A DNA stretch of 64,000 nucleotides from Aquitalea aquatilis (GCF_005155025.1 NZ_CP039731.1:1426001-1490000); one strand, 5' to 3'. Counted from the first letter of the stretch, positions 18,796 to 28,797 are shown. The notes: generated by a model from the sequence alone, not told the origin. Numbers and translations are program-made.

Positions 18796-19668
18796 ATGGC
18801 TAATCTGACTACCGAAAGCCGCCCGGTGCGTTATGCGCTGACTGCCGTGGCGCTGGTGTTTTTGTTCCTGTTTCTGTTGCTGCCGCTGATCGGGGTGTTC
18901 TGGGAAGCGCTGCACAAGGGCTGGCAGCTGTACCTGACCGCGCTGGTGGAGCCGGAAGCCTGGTCGGCCATCAAGCTGACGCTGATTTCCGCCGCCATCG
19001 CCGTACCGCTCAACCTGGTGTTTGGCGTGTCCGCCGCCTGGGCGATTGCCCGTTTTGATTTTCGCGGCAAAAGCCTGCTCACCACCTTGATCGACCTGCC
19101 CTTCGCGGTGTCGCCGGTAGTGGCCGGGCTGATGTTCATCCTGCTGTTCGGCGCCAATACCGCCGTTGGCGGCTGGTTGCAAGACCACGGCCTGCAGGTG
19201 ATCTTTGCCGTGCCGGGCATCGTGCTGGCCACGGTATTCGTCACCTTCCCCTTTGTCGCCCGCGAGCTGATTCCGCTGATGCAGTCGCAAGGTGCGGATG
19301 AAGAACAAGCGGCTATCGTGCTGGGGGCCAGCGGCTGGCAGACCTTCCGCAAGGTGACGCTGCCCAATATCAAATGGGGCCTGCTGTACGGGGTGATCCT
19401 GACCAATGCCCGTGCCATGGGTGAATTTGGCGCGGTCAGCGTGGTGTCCGGCCATATCCGTGGCGAAACCAACACCATCCCGCTGCATGTGGAGATTTTG
19501 TACAACGAGTACAACTTTGTCGGCGCTTTTGCCTGCGCCTCGTTGCTGGCCTTGCTGGCGCTGGTGACCCTGCTGGTCAAATCGCTGGTGGAGTGGCATC
19601 TGCATCGTCAGCAACACGCCTCTACCCTGCGTACCGCCGAAGCCCGTCTGCAAGCCGCGCAACCGTAA
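18796..19668 (+). CDS. cysW: Sulfate/thiosulfate ABC transporter permease CysW
   Basis: A 290-residue inner-membrane permease, homologous to CysT and 12 bases downstream of it. It has about six membrane segments, an EAA-loop region ([22 protein letters not shown]) and the [15 protein letters not shown] segment typical of CysW. CGGAG precedes the ATG. Confidence 0.95.
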   Translation: MANLTTESRPVRYALTAVALVFLFLFLLLPLIGVFWEALHKGWQLYLTALVEPEAWSAIKLTLISAAIAVPLNLVFGVSAAWAIARFDFRGKSLLTTLIDLPFAVSPVVAGLMFILLFGANTAVGGWLQDHGLQVIFAVPGIVLATVFVTFPFVARELIPLMQSQGADEEQAAIVLGASGWQTFRKVTLPNIKWGLLYGVILTNARAMGEFGAVSVVSGHIRGETNTIPLHVEILYNEYNFVGAFACASLLALLALVTLLVKSLVEWHLHRQQHASTLRTAEARLQAAQP

Positions 19669-19713
19669 ACGATCTGGTGGACCGCTGCCGTTGGCGGCGG
19701 TCGGAGAACAAGC

Positions 19714-20796
19714 ATGAGCATCGAAATCCGCAATATCCGCAAGCAGTTTGGCCAATTCACCGCGCTGGACAATGTCAGTCTCGATATCGCTTCCGGCGAG
19801 CTGCTGGCCTTGCTGGGGCCATCCGGCTGCGGCAAGACCACCTTGCTGCGCATCATTGCCGGTCTGGAAAAACCGGACGCCGGCCAGGTGCTGTTCGGCG
19901 GTGCCGACGCCACCCACACCCATGTGGCCGAGCGCCAGGTAGGCTTTGTGTTCCAGCACTATGCGCTGTTCCGTCACATGACGGTGTTCGACAACGTGGC
20001 CTTTGGCCTGTCGGTGAAGCCGCGCCGTGAACGCCCCTCGGCCGAAGAGATTCGCGAACGGGTGATGAAGCTGCTGAAAATGGTACAGCTGGACTGGCTG
20101 GCCGATGCCTATCCCGGCCAGCTCTCCGGTGGCCAGCGCCAGCGTATCGCCCTGGCCCGTTCGCTGGCGGTGGAACCCAAGGTGCTGCTGCTGGATGAGC
20201 CCTTCGGCGCGCTGGATGCCAAGGTGCGCAAGGACTTGCGCCGCTGGCTGCGCGAGCTGCACAACGATATGCACATCACCAGCGTGTTCGTGACCCACGA
20301 TCAGGAAGAGGCGCTGGAAGTGTCCGACCGCGTGGTGGTGATGGATCACGGCCATATCGAGCAGGTGGGCCGTCCGGATGATATCTACGAACATCCGGCC
20401 ACACCGTTTGTCACCCAGTTCCTCGGCGATGTGAACCTGTTCCATGGCCGCGTGGATGCTGGCCAGCTCACCATCGGCAATTACGAACAGGCGCTGAGCC
20501 AGCATCAGGATGCCAGCGGCGATGCCGCGGTGGCCTATGTGCGGCCGCATGATCTGGACCTGTCGCAACAGCCGGAAGGTGCGCTGGCGCAAGGCCGGGT
20601 CGAGCATATCCATGCCGTGGGCCCGGTGGTGCGGGTCGAACTGCAACAGGCCGATGGCCAGACCATCGAGGCGGCGGTCAGCAAGGAGCGCTTCCGTGCG
20701 CTGGGCATCGTGCCGGGCGACACCGTCTATGTCACCCCGCGCAAGCTGGCGGTCTTCCTGAAAGATGCCGCCGGGCAGCAGGATTATGTGATCTGA
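19714..20796 (+). CDS. cysA: Sulfate/thiosulfate ABC transporter ATP-binding protein
   Basis: A 360-residue ATPase that powers sulfate import. Walker [10 protein letters not shown] (35-43), Q-loop [16 protein letters not shown], signature [16 protein letters not shown] (about 136-150), Walker [13 protein letters not shown], and switch His in [10 protein letters not shown]. The C-terminal part (about 240-360) is the CysA regulatory/TOBE-like domain. GGAGAA precedes the ATG. It is the last gene of the operon, with a terminator 20 bases downstream. Confidence 0.96.
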   Translation: MSIEIRNIRKQFGQFTALDNVSLDIASGELLALLGPSGCGKTTLLRIIAGLEKPDAGQVLFGGADATHTHVAERQVGFVFQHYALFRHMTVFDNVAFGLSVKPRRERPSAEEIRERVMKLLKMVQLDWLADAYPGQLSGGQRQRIALARSLAVEPKVLLLDEPFGALDAKVRKDLRRWLRELHNDMHITSVFVTHDQEEALEVSDRVVVMDHGHIEQVGRPDDIYEHPATPFVTQFLGDVNLFHGRVDAGQLTIGNYEQALSQHQDASGDAAVAYVRPHDLDLSQQPEGALAQGRVEHIHAVGPVVRVELQQADGQTIEAAVSKERFRALGIVPGDTVYVTPRKLAVFLKDAAGQQDYVI

Positions 20797-20816
20797 GCGC
20801 CAAGCCAGCCCAAGAC

Positions 20817-20840
20817 AAAAGCCGCCCGTGGGCGGCTTTT
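20817..20840 (+). terminator. Terminator of sbp-cysTWA
   Basis: AAAAGCCGCC and GGCGGCTTTT form a GC-rich stem with a 4-nt loop followed by T on the plus strand; the matching A run makes it usable on both strands between cysA and the convergent phosphate transporter gene. Confidence 0.85.
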
Positions 20841-20891
20841 GCCATTAGTGCCTGCGAACACGCTGCGTGTGGCACAGGCTCTGGTTGGTAG

Positions 20892-22502
20892 TCAGACAAA
20901 CAGCTTGCTGAACACCCAGTACAGGCTGGCCGACAGCACAATGGCGACTGGCAGGGTCAGTACCCAGGCCATCAGCAGATTGCGGATGGTATCGATTTGC
21001 AGGCCGGAGCGGTTGGCTGCCATGGTGCCGGCCACGCCGGAAGACAGCACATGGGTGGTGGAAACCGGCAGGCCGAAGGCGTCGGCAGCGCCAATGGTGG
21101 TCATGGCCACCAGCTCGGCTGAAGCACCCTGGGCATAGGTCAGATGGGTTTTGCCTATCTTCTCGCCCACGGTCACCACGATACGGCGCCAGCCCACCAT
21201 GGTGCCCAGCCCCAGCGCAATGGCGACAGTCACTTTCACCCAGGTAGGGATGAATTTGGTGGAGGCATCCAGCTCGCCCTTGAAGGTTTTCAAATTGGCC
21301 AGCGTGGCCTGATCCAGATGCGCCTCCTTGCTCTGCTGCAACAGGCGGATGGATTCGGAAGCCAGATACATGTCATTACGCACATTGCCGACCGATTCTT
21401 CCGGTACGGCAGCCAGGCTGCCATGCGCTTCGATCTGCTGGCCGATCTGGCCGGTTACTGCGGCCAGCGCCGGCACCACATCGGGCTGCCAGTGCTGGCT
21501 GCGGATATAACGGGTGAGCACGGCACGCGGCTGTTGCGGGGCAGCAGCCGGTACGGCGCGTTGTAGCGACTGCTGGGTGGCCTGGGCCACCAGTACGAAC
21601 TTGCCCATTTCGCTGGCAGGCAAGGCGCGGTTCAGGCCATAGGACAGCGGCACGGTGCCGACCAGAATCAGCATGATCAGGCCCATGCCTTTCTGGCCGT
21701 CGTTGGAACCGTGGGCAAACGACACCCCGGAACAGGTGAGTACCAGCAGGCTGCGAATCCACCACGGCGGTGCTTCTTTGTTCTTGGGGGCTTCAAACAG
21801 CTGCGGCTGTCTGACCAGACGCTTGAGCAGCACCAGCAGCAGGGCGGCGCAGAAAAATCCCACCAGCGGCGACAGCAGCAGCGAATAGCCCACCTTGCTT
21901 ACCTGGGTCCAGTCCACGCCGCTGGTGCCGTCGCGGCCATGCATCAGCGCATTGGCAATGCCCACACCGATGATGGAGCCGATCAGCGTATGCGAGGAGG
22001 AGGCGGGCAAGCCCAGCCACCAGGTGCCCAGATTCCACAGGATGGCGGCAATCAGCAGGGCAAACACCATGGCGAAGCCGGCGCTGGAGCCTACCTGCAG
22101 GATCAGTTCTACCGGCAGCAGCGAAATGATGCCAAAGGCCACCGCGCCGCTGGAGGTGAGTACGCCGAGGAAATTGAACAGGCCAGACCACACCACGGCC
22201 ACATGCGGCGGCAGGGAGTGGGTGTAAATCACGGTAGCCACGGCATTGGCCGTGTCATGGAAGCCATTGACGAACTCGAAACCCAGGGCAATCAGCAGCG
22301 CCAGAATCAGCAGCAGGATGGAAATCCAGCTGCCATGGCGGGCGATGGTGTCATTGACATCGTGAAACAGGTTGAGTCCGGCAAACAGCAAGCCACCGAT
22401 CAGCAAGGCAACGAACAATAATACGGTGCTGCTGTTGGTGGGGCGGTGCACTGCCGTTGCGGCGGTGCTGCGACTGAGCGCCACCTCGGAAGACTGGTCC
22501 AT
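20892..22502 (-). CDS. PiT-family inorganic phosphate transporter
   Basis: A 536-residue low-affinity, ion-coupled phosphate permease of the inner membrane. It shows the family duplicated signatures GFEFVNGFHDTANAVAT in the first half and SFAHGSNDGQKGMG in the second, plus about ten hydrophobic segments and a large soluble loop (about 330-420) rich in Ala/Gln. The start at 22500-22502 was chosen for the strong AAGGAG six bases upstream; an in-frame Met ten codons earlier is less likely. No PhoU-like partner gene is adjacent. Confidence 0.93.
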   Translation of the reverse strand: MDQSSEVALSRSTAATAVHRPTNSSTVLLFVALLIGGLLFAGLNLFHDVNDTIARHGSWISILLLILALLIALGFEFVNGFHDTANAVATVIYTHSLPPHVAVVWSGLFNFLGVLTSSGAVAFGIISLLPVELILQVGSSAGFAMVFALLIAAILWNLGTWWLGLPASSSHTLIGSIIGVGIANALMHGRDGTSGVDWTQVSKVGYSLLLSPLVGFFCAALLLVLLKRLVRQPQLFEAPKNKEAPPWWIRSLLVLTCSGVSFAHGSNDGQKGMGLIMLILVGTVPLSYGLNRALPASEMGKFVLVAQATQQSLQRAVPAAAPQQPRAVLTRYIRSQHWQPDVVPALAAVTGQIGQQIEAHGSLAAVPEESVGNVRNDMYLASESIRLLQQSKEAHLDQATLANLKTFKGELDASTKFIPTWVKVTVAIALGLGTMVGWRRIVVTVGEKIGKTHLTYAQGASAELVAMTTIGAADAFGLPVSTTHVLSSGVAGTMAANRSGLQIDTIRNLLMAWVLTLPVAIVLSASLYWVFSKLFV

Positions 22503-22660
22503 GAAAGCTCCTTGAAAATATTCAAGAAGCATTAATACGCGTACCAGATTGCAAGGTAGTGACAGTAAGCTGTTGTTGATTGATTTAAAACAAAATTTAA
22601 CATGCGGCCCACGCCGCTGGCTGTCCGCCTATGCGCTGATGGGGTGCGGCTAGCGTATGT

Positions 22661-23092
22661 TCAGCGCCGGCGGTGGTGGGCGATCAGCCGTGCCAGCGCT
22701 GCGCTTACCAGCGGATTGCTGACCTGCTGTGCGCCGGCTTCGATCTCTTCCAGCGCCTGCTGGCTGATGCCGATGCGCTTGGGCGGCGGCGGCGGCGGAT
22801 TCAGATGAATGTCCACCTTGATGCGGATCTTGCTGGCGCTATAGCCGCGCGACTCCAGCGGCAGCAACAGGCTGTTGCCCATCATGCGTAGCCGGGCGGC
22901 CACGATGCCGTTATGGGCAAACACCACCAGCTCGCCATCGCGAATGCGCACGGCACGGCAGGCCTCGGCCAGCTGCGGCGGCAACTGGCTGCGAAAAGCC
23001 TGGTCCAGCGCCATCAGCGCATTGGCTTCGCGCGTCAGCTGCGACAGCGTGCTGTCGGTGCGGGCGATATCCTGAAACTGGCGTTCCGACAT
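22661..23092 (-). CDS. DciA-family protein (DUF721)
   Basis: A 143-residue protein of the DciA/DUF721 family, some of whose members load the replicative helicase DnaB in bacteria lacking DnaC. It has the KH-like segment with a GELVVFAHNGIVAARLRMMG core (about 50-72), a QLPPQLAEACRAVRI segment before it and a proline run (residues 99-104) linking to a basic C-terminal tail. The start at 23090-23092 removes an upstream in-frame extension that lacks a ribosome site. In related genomes DUF721 genes are often near secA; here secA lies 6 kb away beyond inserted-looking genes. Confidence 0.75.
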   Translation of the reverse strand: MSERQFQDIARTDSTLSQLTREANALMALDQAFRSQLPPQLAEACRAVRIRDGELVVFAHNGIVAARLRMMGNSLLLPLESRGYSASKIRIKVDIHLNPPPPPPKRIGISQQALEEIEAGAQQVSNPLVSAALARLIAHHRRR

Positions 23093-23161
23093 GGTGGCTC
23101 TGACTGGGATGAATCGGCCATTGTAGCCGATTAACTTCCTCCCCAGCACAAGCCTTGCCCA

Positions 23162-24178
23162 TCATTGATAAGACAGGGTAAAGGTGGCCGCGGCGGAAAA
23201 CACGCCGGGCGTGATCGTGCCGATGCGTATATACGACGCACTGAAGGGAATGCTTTGCAATCCAGAGACATTGTCCAGATAAATCTGGTTGATGTTGCCG
23301 GGGGTGGGGGTGTCCGGGCCGAAGCCGACGACATCGCCGTTGTAACGCAGCTCTACGCCCAAACCCTGAGCGCTTGAGTTGGCGTCCGGGAAGAGAATGC
23401 GCCCGGTCTGGCCGATATCACTTTTGTCGGTAAACGTGATGTAGAGCTGGGTAGGCGTCGAGCAGTTGACGCTGATATTGAATGGCGTGCTGCCGTACAC
23501 GCTGTTGATTGTGGGCAGACTGGATTGTGTGCCGATGTCCGGCAGAGTGACGGGATTGGGGCTGATGCTGACTACATTGCAGGTGTTGGCTGTCACCTTG
23601 AAGCTATTGGTGAGTAGCGGTATTTCTACCGGAATGGCGACACCGTCGTTCACCACAATGCCGTAGATCATGCCACTGAGATCAACCGTGCCGCTCTCGG
23701 CCACGTTGGCTGTCTTGTAGAAAGTGAAGTAAAAAGCACCTTGCCAGGGCATGTTGTAACCGCTGCCCATGTTGACGCAGACATAGTATTTTTGCTTGTC
23801 CGGAGCGCTGGGGTCATCTTTCGAATAAGAGCCACAGCCCGGATATTGCGTTGCCAGACCTACCGCATAGCCAATGCCGGCTACATTGGTGGCATAGATT
23901 CGCATGCCGTTGAAACTGGTGAGATAGGGGCTCTTGGTTCTCAGGCCAAACATCGACTGGCTGACGTAGCTGCAGCTGAACTGCAGGGCATTGGTGCTCT
24001 GGACGAAATACGGTGGATAACTGGTACCGATGCGCATGTCCCGGTTGGTACTGAGGTCGGGAAATGTGATTACGCTGCTTTGTTTTGCGGTGCAGCCACT
24101 GGCCGCCCATATGGCAGGACTGTTCAGCTGTAGCAATGCTGCGATGATGGCAAGTAGGCGCAATAGTGAATAACACAT
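23162..24178 (-). CDS. Fimbrial adhesin-like secreted protein A
   Basis: A 338-residue exported protein. Signal peptide 1-25, then a Cys-rich N-terminal lectin-like region (about 26-190), then a C-terminal pilin-like domain (about 200-338). The latter has CSTPTQLYITFTDKSD, a PFSASYIRIGTITPG segment and a terminal ATFTLSYQ strand, the usual donor-strand end of chaperone-usher subunits. This two-domain layout fits a fimbrial tip adhesin. The ATG at 24176-24178 was preferred to a GTG 10 codons upstream because AAGGA precedes it. It is a paralogue of the next gene. No chaperone, usher or major pilin gene is nearby. Base composition looks lower in GC than its neighbours. Confidence 0.72.
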   Translation of the reverse strand: MCYSLLRLLAIIAALLQLNSPAIWAASGCTAKQSSVITFPDLSTNRDMRIGTSYPPYFVQSTNALQFSCSYVSQSMFGLRTKSPYLTSFNGMRIYATNVAGIGYAVGLATQYPGCGSYSKDDPSAPDKQKYYVCVNMGSGYNMPWQGAFYFTFYKTANVAESGTVDLSGMIYGIVVNDGVAIPVEIPLLTNSFKVTANTCNVVSISPNPVTLPDIGTQSSLPTINSVYGSTPFNISVNCSTPTQLYITFTDKSDIGQTGRILFPDANSSAQGLGVELRYNGDVVGFGPDTPTPGNINQIYLDNVSGLQSIPFSASYIRIGTITPGVFSAAATFTLSYQ

Positions 24179-24392
24179 GGCAGTGTTCCTTGTCAGGTAT
24201 GAATTCACCTAGCATTGCGCAAATATCCCCCTGGATTGCTGTGAAAATGATATAAAAGATAATGATAATTCCGCAGTTGTTAGGGAAATATCCTATTTAA
24301 ATCTTTGCTGTATATTAATGCGCTATTTGTTAGCGATTGCTTATCTTTGTGCCGCAGTGAGGGCGTTGTGATGAGTAAGGCGATTTCCGCAT

Positions 24393-25469
24393 TTATTGAT
24401 AAGAAAAAGTAAAGGTGGCTGTCGTTGATACGGTGCCTGGTGATATGGCCCCAGTGCGAATGTAAGAGGCTGAAAATGGAAAGCTTTGTTGCCCGGAGAA
24501 GGTGTTCAGGAAAAATTGATTGGTATTGCCACTATTTTCAGAGTCTGGCCCGTAGTAAATGATATTGCTGTTGTAGCTCAGCTGTGTACCAACACCGCTG
24601 GATGTGGAGCTATTGTCTGGTGTCAAGATATTGCCAACCTGGCCTAAATTGTTTTTGTCAGTAAAGGTAATATATAAATTGGTAGTATTCGGGCAGCTGG
24701 TATTGATATTAAAAGTAGTGTTGCCCGCGGTGCTGTTTAGAAAGGGCAGCTGACCCGCACTAATAGTGGGCAGATTGACGGGGTTGGGAGAAACGGAGCT
24801 GGTGCAGCTGCTATTTATCACATTGGACGGGGTGGTGATTAATGGTAGCTTGCCATAGGTGGTGCCAGGGCCAGGCAAGAAATAAGCGGCTGAATAGATT
24901 TGATTGCTCAGATCCAGTGTGCCACTGCCAACCGGGTTGGATATTTTATAAAACTGTAGATAGAAAGTGGCGGAATAATTCGATACGAGCGAGGAGCTGC
25001 AGGAATAAAAATTGTTCGGCTCATAAGGCTGGTTAGGGTAATTGCTATCAGTGTCGCCAATCCAGCTGGGCGGAGTGTGGAAATTACACGAAAAAGTGCT
25101 TGAGCCAGCGGATAAAGAGCCATCAACGCCAAGGGCGTAGCCAATGCCCGGGATATTGCTACTAAACACGCGGCGGCCATCGATGGTGGTGACGTAGCTG
25201 CCGGTGGTGTAGATACCGTACACATGGGCATTGCCAGCGGGCAGACTGGTGCAATCAAACTGCCTGATCTTGGCCGACATCACCTGGCTACCAATTGGGC
25301 TGTTAATCGGCAGGGCATTCAGGTTTTGATTGAATGAGGGTAGCGTAATACTGTTTGATCCTGCGACCGTGCAGGTGGCGTAGGTGTTGGCTGAAAGCAG
25401 TAGGGTAATGAGCGGCAGGAAAACAAGCGCAAATATTTTATATATGCGACCGTGGGTTGATCTTGACAT
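24393..25469 (-). CDS. Fimbrial adhesin-like secreted protein B
   Basis: A 358-residue paralogue of the protein encoded at 23162-24178. It has a signal peptide (about 1-31, ending ANTYA), a divergent Cys-containing N-terminal domain (about 32-220) and a conserved C-terminal half with CPNTTNLYITFTDKNN, GYxPDS-like spacing, FPFSASYIRTGAISPG and the terminal ATFTFSYQ strand. Serine/asparagine-rich and visibly AT-richer than the chromosome around it, which suggests acquisition. The two paralogues differ mainly in the N-terminal, presumably ligand-binding, half. Ribosome site weak. Confidence 0.72.
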   Translation of the reverse strand: MSRSTHGRIYKIFALVFLPLITLLLSANTYATCTVAGSNSITLPSFNQNLNALPINSPIGSQVMSAKIRQFDCTSLPAGNAHVYGIYTTGSYVTTIDGRRVFSSNIPGIGYALGVDGSLSAGSSTFSCNFHTPPSWIGDTDSNYPNQPYEPNNFYSCSSSLVSNYSATFYLQFYKISNPVGSGTLDLSNQIYSAAYFLPGPGTTYGKLPLITTPSNVINSSCTSSVSPNPVNLPTISAGQLPFLNSTAGNTTFNINTSCPNTTNLYITFTDKNNLGQVGNILTPDNSSTSSGVGTQLSYNSNIIYYGPDSENSGNTNQFFLNTFSGQQSFPFSASYIRTGAISPGTVSTTATFTFSYQ

Positions 25470-25610
25470 TTTAAAATTACCATTACAAGTGTTGATGATA
25501 ATTTCAAAAATATAAGTTTTTGATGCGGCTTTGCAGTAGGCGTTTTCTTAAAGATGGCTGCGATTCCGTACGCATGTATCGTAATGACGGTGTTCTGCGT
25601 CCCATAGATA

Positions 25611-25638
25611 AAGGCCGACCTGTTGCCAGGCCGGCCTT
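25611..25638 (-). terminator. Terminator of the fused-permease ABC operon
   Basis: A 12-bp stem with one A-C mismatch (25611-25622 with 25627-25638) and a TTGC loop lies 33 bases beyond the ATPase stop codon on the minus strand. The T run after it is short. Confidence 0.6.
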
Positions 25639-25671
25639 GCCATTATTGTGCTGCGTCGTCGCGGCAGCGCT

Positions 25672-26988
25672 TTACTGTGCGCCTTCCACGTCTTCCATGC
25701 TGAAGGTTTCAGTGTGGTCGTTGTAGGAGAAAATTTCCGCGTAACGGCCCCAGCTGATCACCGTATCCAGTGTTTCCTCGGCGGCGCTGTCGCTGAGCGA
25801 GTCTTCCAGTTCCTGCTCGAAACGCAGGCGCGGCGCACGCTGGCCGGGGCGTTCCTGCAGCACGCGGCGGATGCGTGCCGCCAGCGGGATGTGGCGCAGC
25901 AGGTGCTCGGCAAACATCACCTTGCGTTCCTGCGTGCCGTAGTCGGCAAACAGTTTGCCGGCAGCGGTCAGCTCGATATCGCCATCACGCAGTTCGACAA
26001 AGCCCAGATGTTCCAGCGTTTCCGTTACCGGGAACAGGTCATCCACCTCCAGCAGCAGCTTGCTGCCGATTTCCGGCAAGTCGGCGCGGCCGTTGTACGG
26101 TGCGGCGGCCAGCGCCTCCATCAGGCCGGCCATCAGGTTGGTGGACACTTCGGTCAGCGGGCTGCCGATTTCCAGTTGTACCTTGTGCAGGGTGTCGGCG
26201 CTGCGGCGCTGGGTCATCAGCGCATAGATGTCGTCCACCATCTTGCGGAAAACCGGGTCCAGCCGGTTGCGCGGATGGGCGAACGGTACCTTGATCTCGG
26301 CCACCACGCGGCCGGGGTTGGACGACAGCACCATGATGCGGTCGCACATGAACACCGCTTCTTCGATGTTATGGGTGACGATCAGGATGGACTTGATCGG
26401 CAGCTGCTTCTGGTTCCACAGGTCGAGCAGGTCGGTACGCAGGGTTTCCGCGGTCAGCACGTCCAGCGCGGAGAAGGGCTCGTCCATCAGCAGCAGGGTG
26501 GGGTTGACCACCAGGCCGCGGGCGAAACCCACGCGCTGGCGCATGCCGCCGGACAGTTCGCGCGGATAGGCGTTTTCAAAGCCGTCCAGGCCGATCAGGT
26601 CGATGGCGGCCAAGGCGCGGCGGCGGCGCTCTTTCGGCTCCACGCCCAGCGCTTCCAGCCCGGCTTCCACGTTTTGCAGTACGGTCAGCCAGGGGAACAG
26701 GGCGAAGGTCTGGAACACCATGGCCACGCCTTCGGCCGGGCCATTCAGCGGCTGACCACAGTAGTTCACCTCACCGGCGCTGGCCTGGATCAGGCCGGCA
26801 ATGATGCGCAGCAGGGTGGATTTGCCCGAGCCGGAGCGGCCCAACAGGCCGACGATTTCACCTTCGTGCAGGGTGAGATTGACATCGTCCAGCACCTGGA
26901 TGTCTTCCTCACCGCCCTTGTGATAGCCCTTGTCGACATGCTTGAGGGAGAAGATTTCCTGTCTCAGGGTTACGGTTTCTTGTGGCAT
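25672..26988 (-). CDS. ABC transporter ATPase with C-terminal AAA-associated domain
   Basis: A 438-residue ATPase of the nitrate/sulfonate/taurine-type importer class. ABC domain about 10-260: Walker A GRSGSGKST, Q-loop VFQTFALFPWLTV, signature LSGGMRQRVGFARGL, Walker B LLLMDEPFSALD and switch His in VTHNIEEA. The extra C-terminal 150 residues match the so-called AAA-associated domain found on some of these ATPases, with a winged-helix-like VELRDGDIELTAAGKLFADYG stretch; it may regulate the transporter. Start at 26986-26988 chosen for AGGGGGA upstream. Translated 13 bases after the fused permease. Confidence 0.87.
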   Translation of the reverse strand: MPQETVTLRQEIFSLKHVDKGYHKGGEEDIQVLDDVNLTLHEGEIVGLLGRSGSGKSTLLRIIAGLIQASAGEVNYCGQPLNGPAEGVAMVFQTFALFPWLTVLQNVEAGLEALGVEPKERRRRALAAIDLIGLDGFENAYPRELSGGMRQRVGFARGLVVNPTLLLMDEPFSALDVLTAETLRTDLLDLWNQKQLPIKSILIVTHNIEEAVFMCDRIMVLSSNPGRVVAEIKVPFAHPRNRLDPVFRKMVDDIYALMTQRRSADTLHKVQLEIGSPLTEVSTNLMAGLMEALAAAPYNGRADLPEIGSKLLLEVDDLFPVTETLEHLGFVELRDGDIELTAAGKLFADYGTQERKVMFAEHLLRHIPLAARIRRVLQERPGQRAPRLRFEQELEDSLSDSAAEETLDTVISWGRYAEIFSYNDHTETFSMEDVEGAQ

Positions 26989-27001
26989 GAGTTTCCCCCT
27001 T

Positions 27002-28741
27002 TTAGTTGAGACGGAGTTTGTTTTCGGCAATGGCGTACAGCGGACGCCACAGCAAACGGTTGAACAGCACGACAAACAGCGACATCACGCAGATGCCCAG
27101 CAGAATCTTGGGAAAGTCACCGGCTGCGGTCATCTGGGCGATATAGGCACCCAGGCCGTGTGCCGCCAGTTTGTCATCCCCCCACGACACCATTTCCGAC
27201 ACGATGCTGGCATTCCAGGCTCCACCGGACGCGGTGATGGCACCGGTGATGTAGTAAGGGAAAATGCCCGGCAGCATGACCTGCTTCCACCATTGCCAGC
27301 CCTTGATGTGGAAGTTGGCCGCGGCCTCGCGAAAATCATTGGGGAAGGCGCTGGCACCGGCCACCACGTTGAACAGGATGTACCACTGCGTGCCCAGCAC
27401 GATCAGCGGCGACAGCCAGATGTCCGGGTTCAGCTTGAAGTGCACGATGAACACCACGAATACCGGAAACAGCAGATTGGCCGGAAAGGCCGCCAGGAAC
27501 TGCGCCACCGGCTGGATCATCTCGGCCAGGCGTGGTCGCAGGCCGATCAGCACGCCTAGCGGCACCCAGACGATGGAGGCCAGCGCAATCAGCAGGGTGA
27601 CACGGATCAGGGTGATGAAGCCCAGGCCGATGACCTTGAAGGTTTCGCCCAGCCCCACTTCACTGCTGATGAAGCTGTACAGCCGCCAGCATACATAGAC
27701 TACCAGCACGGTCATGAGCCCACCCCACACGATATCCAGCCCGCGCGTGACGCTGGAGTGGGGTTCGCTGTGAATGGCACGCGGCAGGGTAATGTTCAGC
27801 CGCATGCGTGCCAGTTTTTTCAGCAGTTTGCCAAAGGGGCGCAGCAGTTGCTGGATGATGCGGGTGCGCTGGATCAGGTTCAGCACCCATGATTCCGGCG
27901 CGGCCTGCGACATGGTGTCTTCCAGGCGGAACTTGTCGGCCCAGGCGACCAGCGGACGGAACAGGAACTGGTCATAAATGACGATGACCACGGTCATGGT
28001 GAGGATGACCCAGCCCACGGCTGTCAGGTCCTTGTGGCTGATGGCCATGGCCAGATAGGAACCCACACCGGGCAGGGTGACGGTCTTGTCGCCCACGGTG
28101 ATCGCCTCGGAAGCCACCACGAAGAACCAGCCGCCGGACATGGACATCATCATGTTCCAGATCATGCCCGGCATGGAGAAGGGCACTTCCAGTTTCCAGA
28201 ATTTCTGCCAGCCGGACAGGTGCAGGTTTTGCGACACTTCTTTCAGATCGTTGGGCACGGTGCGCAAGGACTGATAAAAGCTGAAGGTCATATTCCATGC
28301 CTGCGAGGTGAAAATCGCAAAAATGGCCGCGAATTCAGCCCCCAGCACCCGGCCGGGGAATAGCGCCAGGAAAAAGGTCACGGTGAACGAGATGTAACCC
28401 AGCACCGGCACCGATTGCAGGATGTCCAGAATGGGTACCAGCAACTGACCGGCACGGCGGCTCTTGGCCGCCAGCGTACCGTACACCAGTGTGAACACGA
28501 TGGAGGCGATCATGGCCGCCAGCATGCGCAGCGTGGTGCGCAGTGCGTACTCGGGCAGATTGGCCGCGTCCAGCGAAATGGGCTCGGTCTGCAAGGCACT
28601 GATTGGCGCCCAGGTGCCCTGGATGCCGGTGGTGGCGAACAGCAGAAAACCCAGGATCAGGGGGAAGGCGATCAGGTCCCAGCGATTGGGAAGCAGCCGT
28701 TTGGCTGTGGCGGGAATAAATGGACGGATAACGGTAGTCAT
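27002..28741 (-). CDS. Fused double-permease of a NitT/TauT-type ABC importer
   Basis: A 579-residue inner-membrane protein containing two permease domains in one chain. The first (about 70-295) has EVSQNLHLSGWQKFWKLEVPFSMPG as its EAA-like loop; the second (about 360-570) has EAAANFHIKGWQWWKQVMLPG. A cytoplasmic linker (about 255-320) joins them. Most relatives use a homodimer of a single-domain permease, so this internal duplication makes a one-chain channel. GGAGAGG precedes the ATG. It is the first gene of a two-gene operon that lacks a substrate-binding protein, so the substrate is unknown. Confidence 0.88.
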   Translation of the reverse strand: MTTVIRPFIPATAKRLLPNRWDLIAFPLILGFLLFATTGIQGTWAPISALQTEPISLDAANLPEYALRTTLRMLAAMIASIVFTLVYGTLAAKSRRAGQLLVPILDILQSVPVLGYISFTVTFFLALFPGRVLGAEFAAIFAIFTSQAWNMTFSFYQSLRTVPNDLKEVSQNLHLSGWQKFWKLEVPFSMPGMIWNMMMSMSGGWFFVVASEAITVGDKTVTLPGVGSYLAMAISHKDLTAVGWVILTMTVVIVIYDQFLFRPLVAWADKFRLEDTMSQAAPESWVLNLIQRTRIIQQLLRPFGKLLKKLARMRLNITLPRAIHSEPHSSVTRGLDIVWGGLMTVLVVYVCWRLYSFISSEVGLGETFKVIGLGFITLIRVTLLIALASIVWVPLGVLIGLRPRLAEMIQPVAQFLAAFPANLLFPVFVVFIVHFKLNPDIWLSPLIVLGTQWYILFNVVAGASAFPNDFREAAANFHIKGWQWWKQVMLPGIFPYYITGAITASGGAWNASIVSEMVSWGDDKLAAHGLGAYIAQMTAAGDFPKILLGICVMSLFVVLFNRLLWRPLYAIAENKLRLN

Positions 28742-28771
28742 CAGGCCTCTCCGATTGGTGTGGTTAACCTG

Positions 28772-28797
28772 GCGGAACAGTGCAGGCCCTGTTCCGC
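28772..28797 (-). promoter_or_regulatory. Leader hairpin upstream of the fused permease
   Basis: A perfect 9-bp stem (GCGGAACAG at 28772-28780 with CTGTTCCGC at 28789-28797) and 8-nt loop lies 31 bases before the permease start codon on the minus strand. No T run follows, so it is more likely a leader RNA structure or a dyad operator than a terminator. Confidence 0.45.

Noticed and set aside
17926-20646. A 906-codon open frame antisense to cysT-cysW-cysA
   Set aside because: It spans three clear genes and two gaps and has the Gln/His/Gly-rich composition of a shadow frame.
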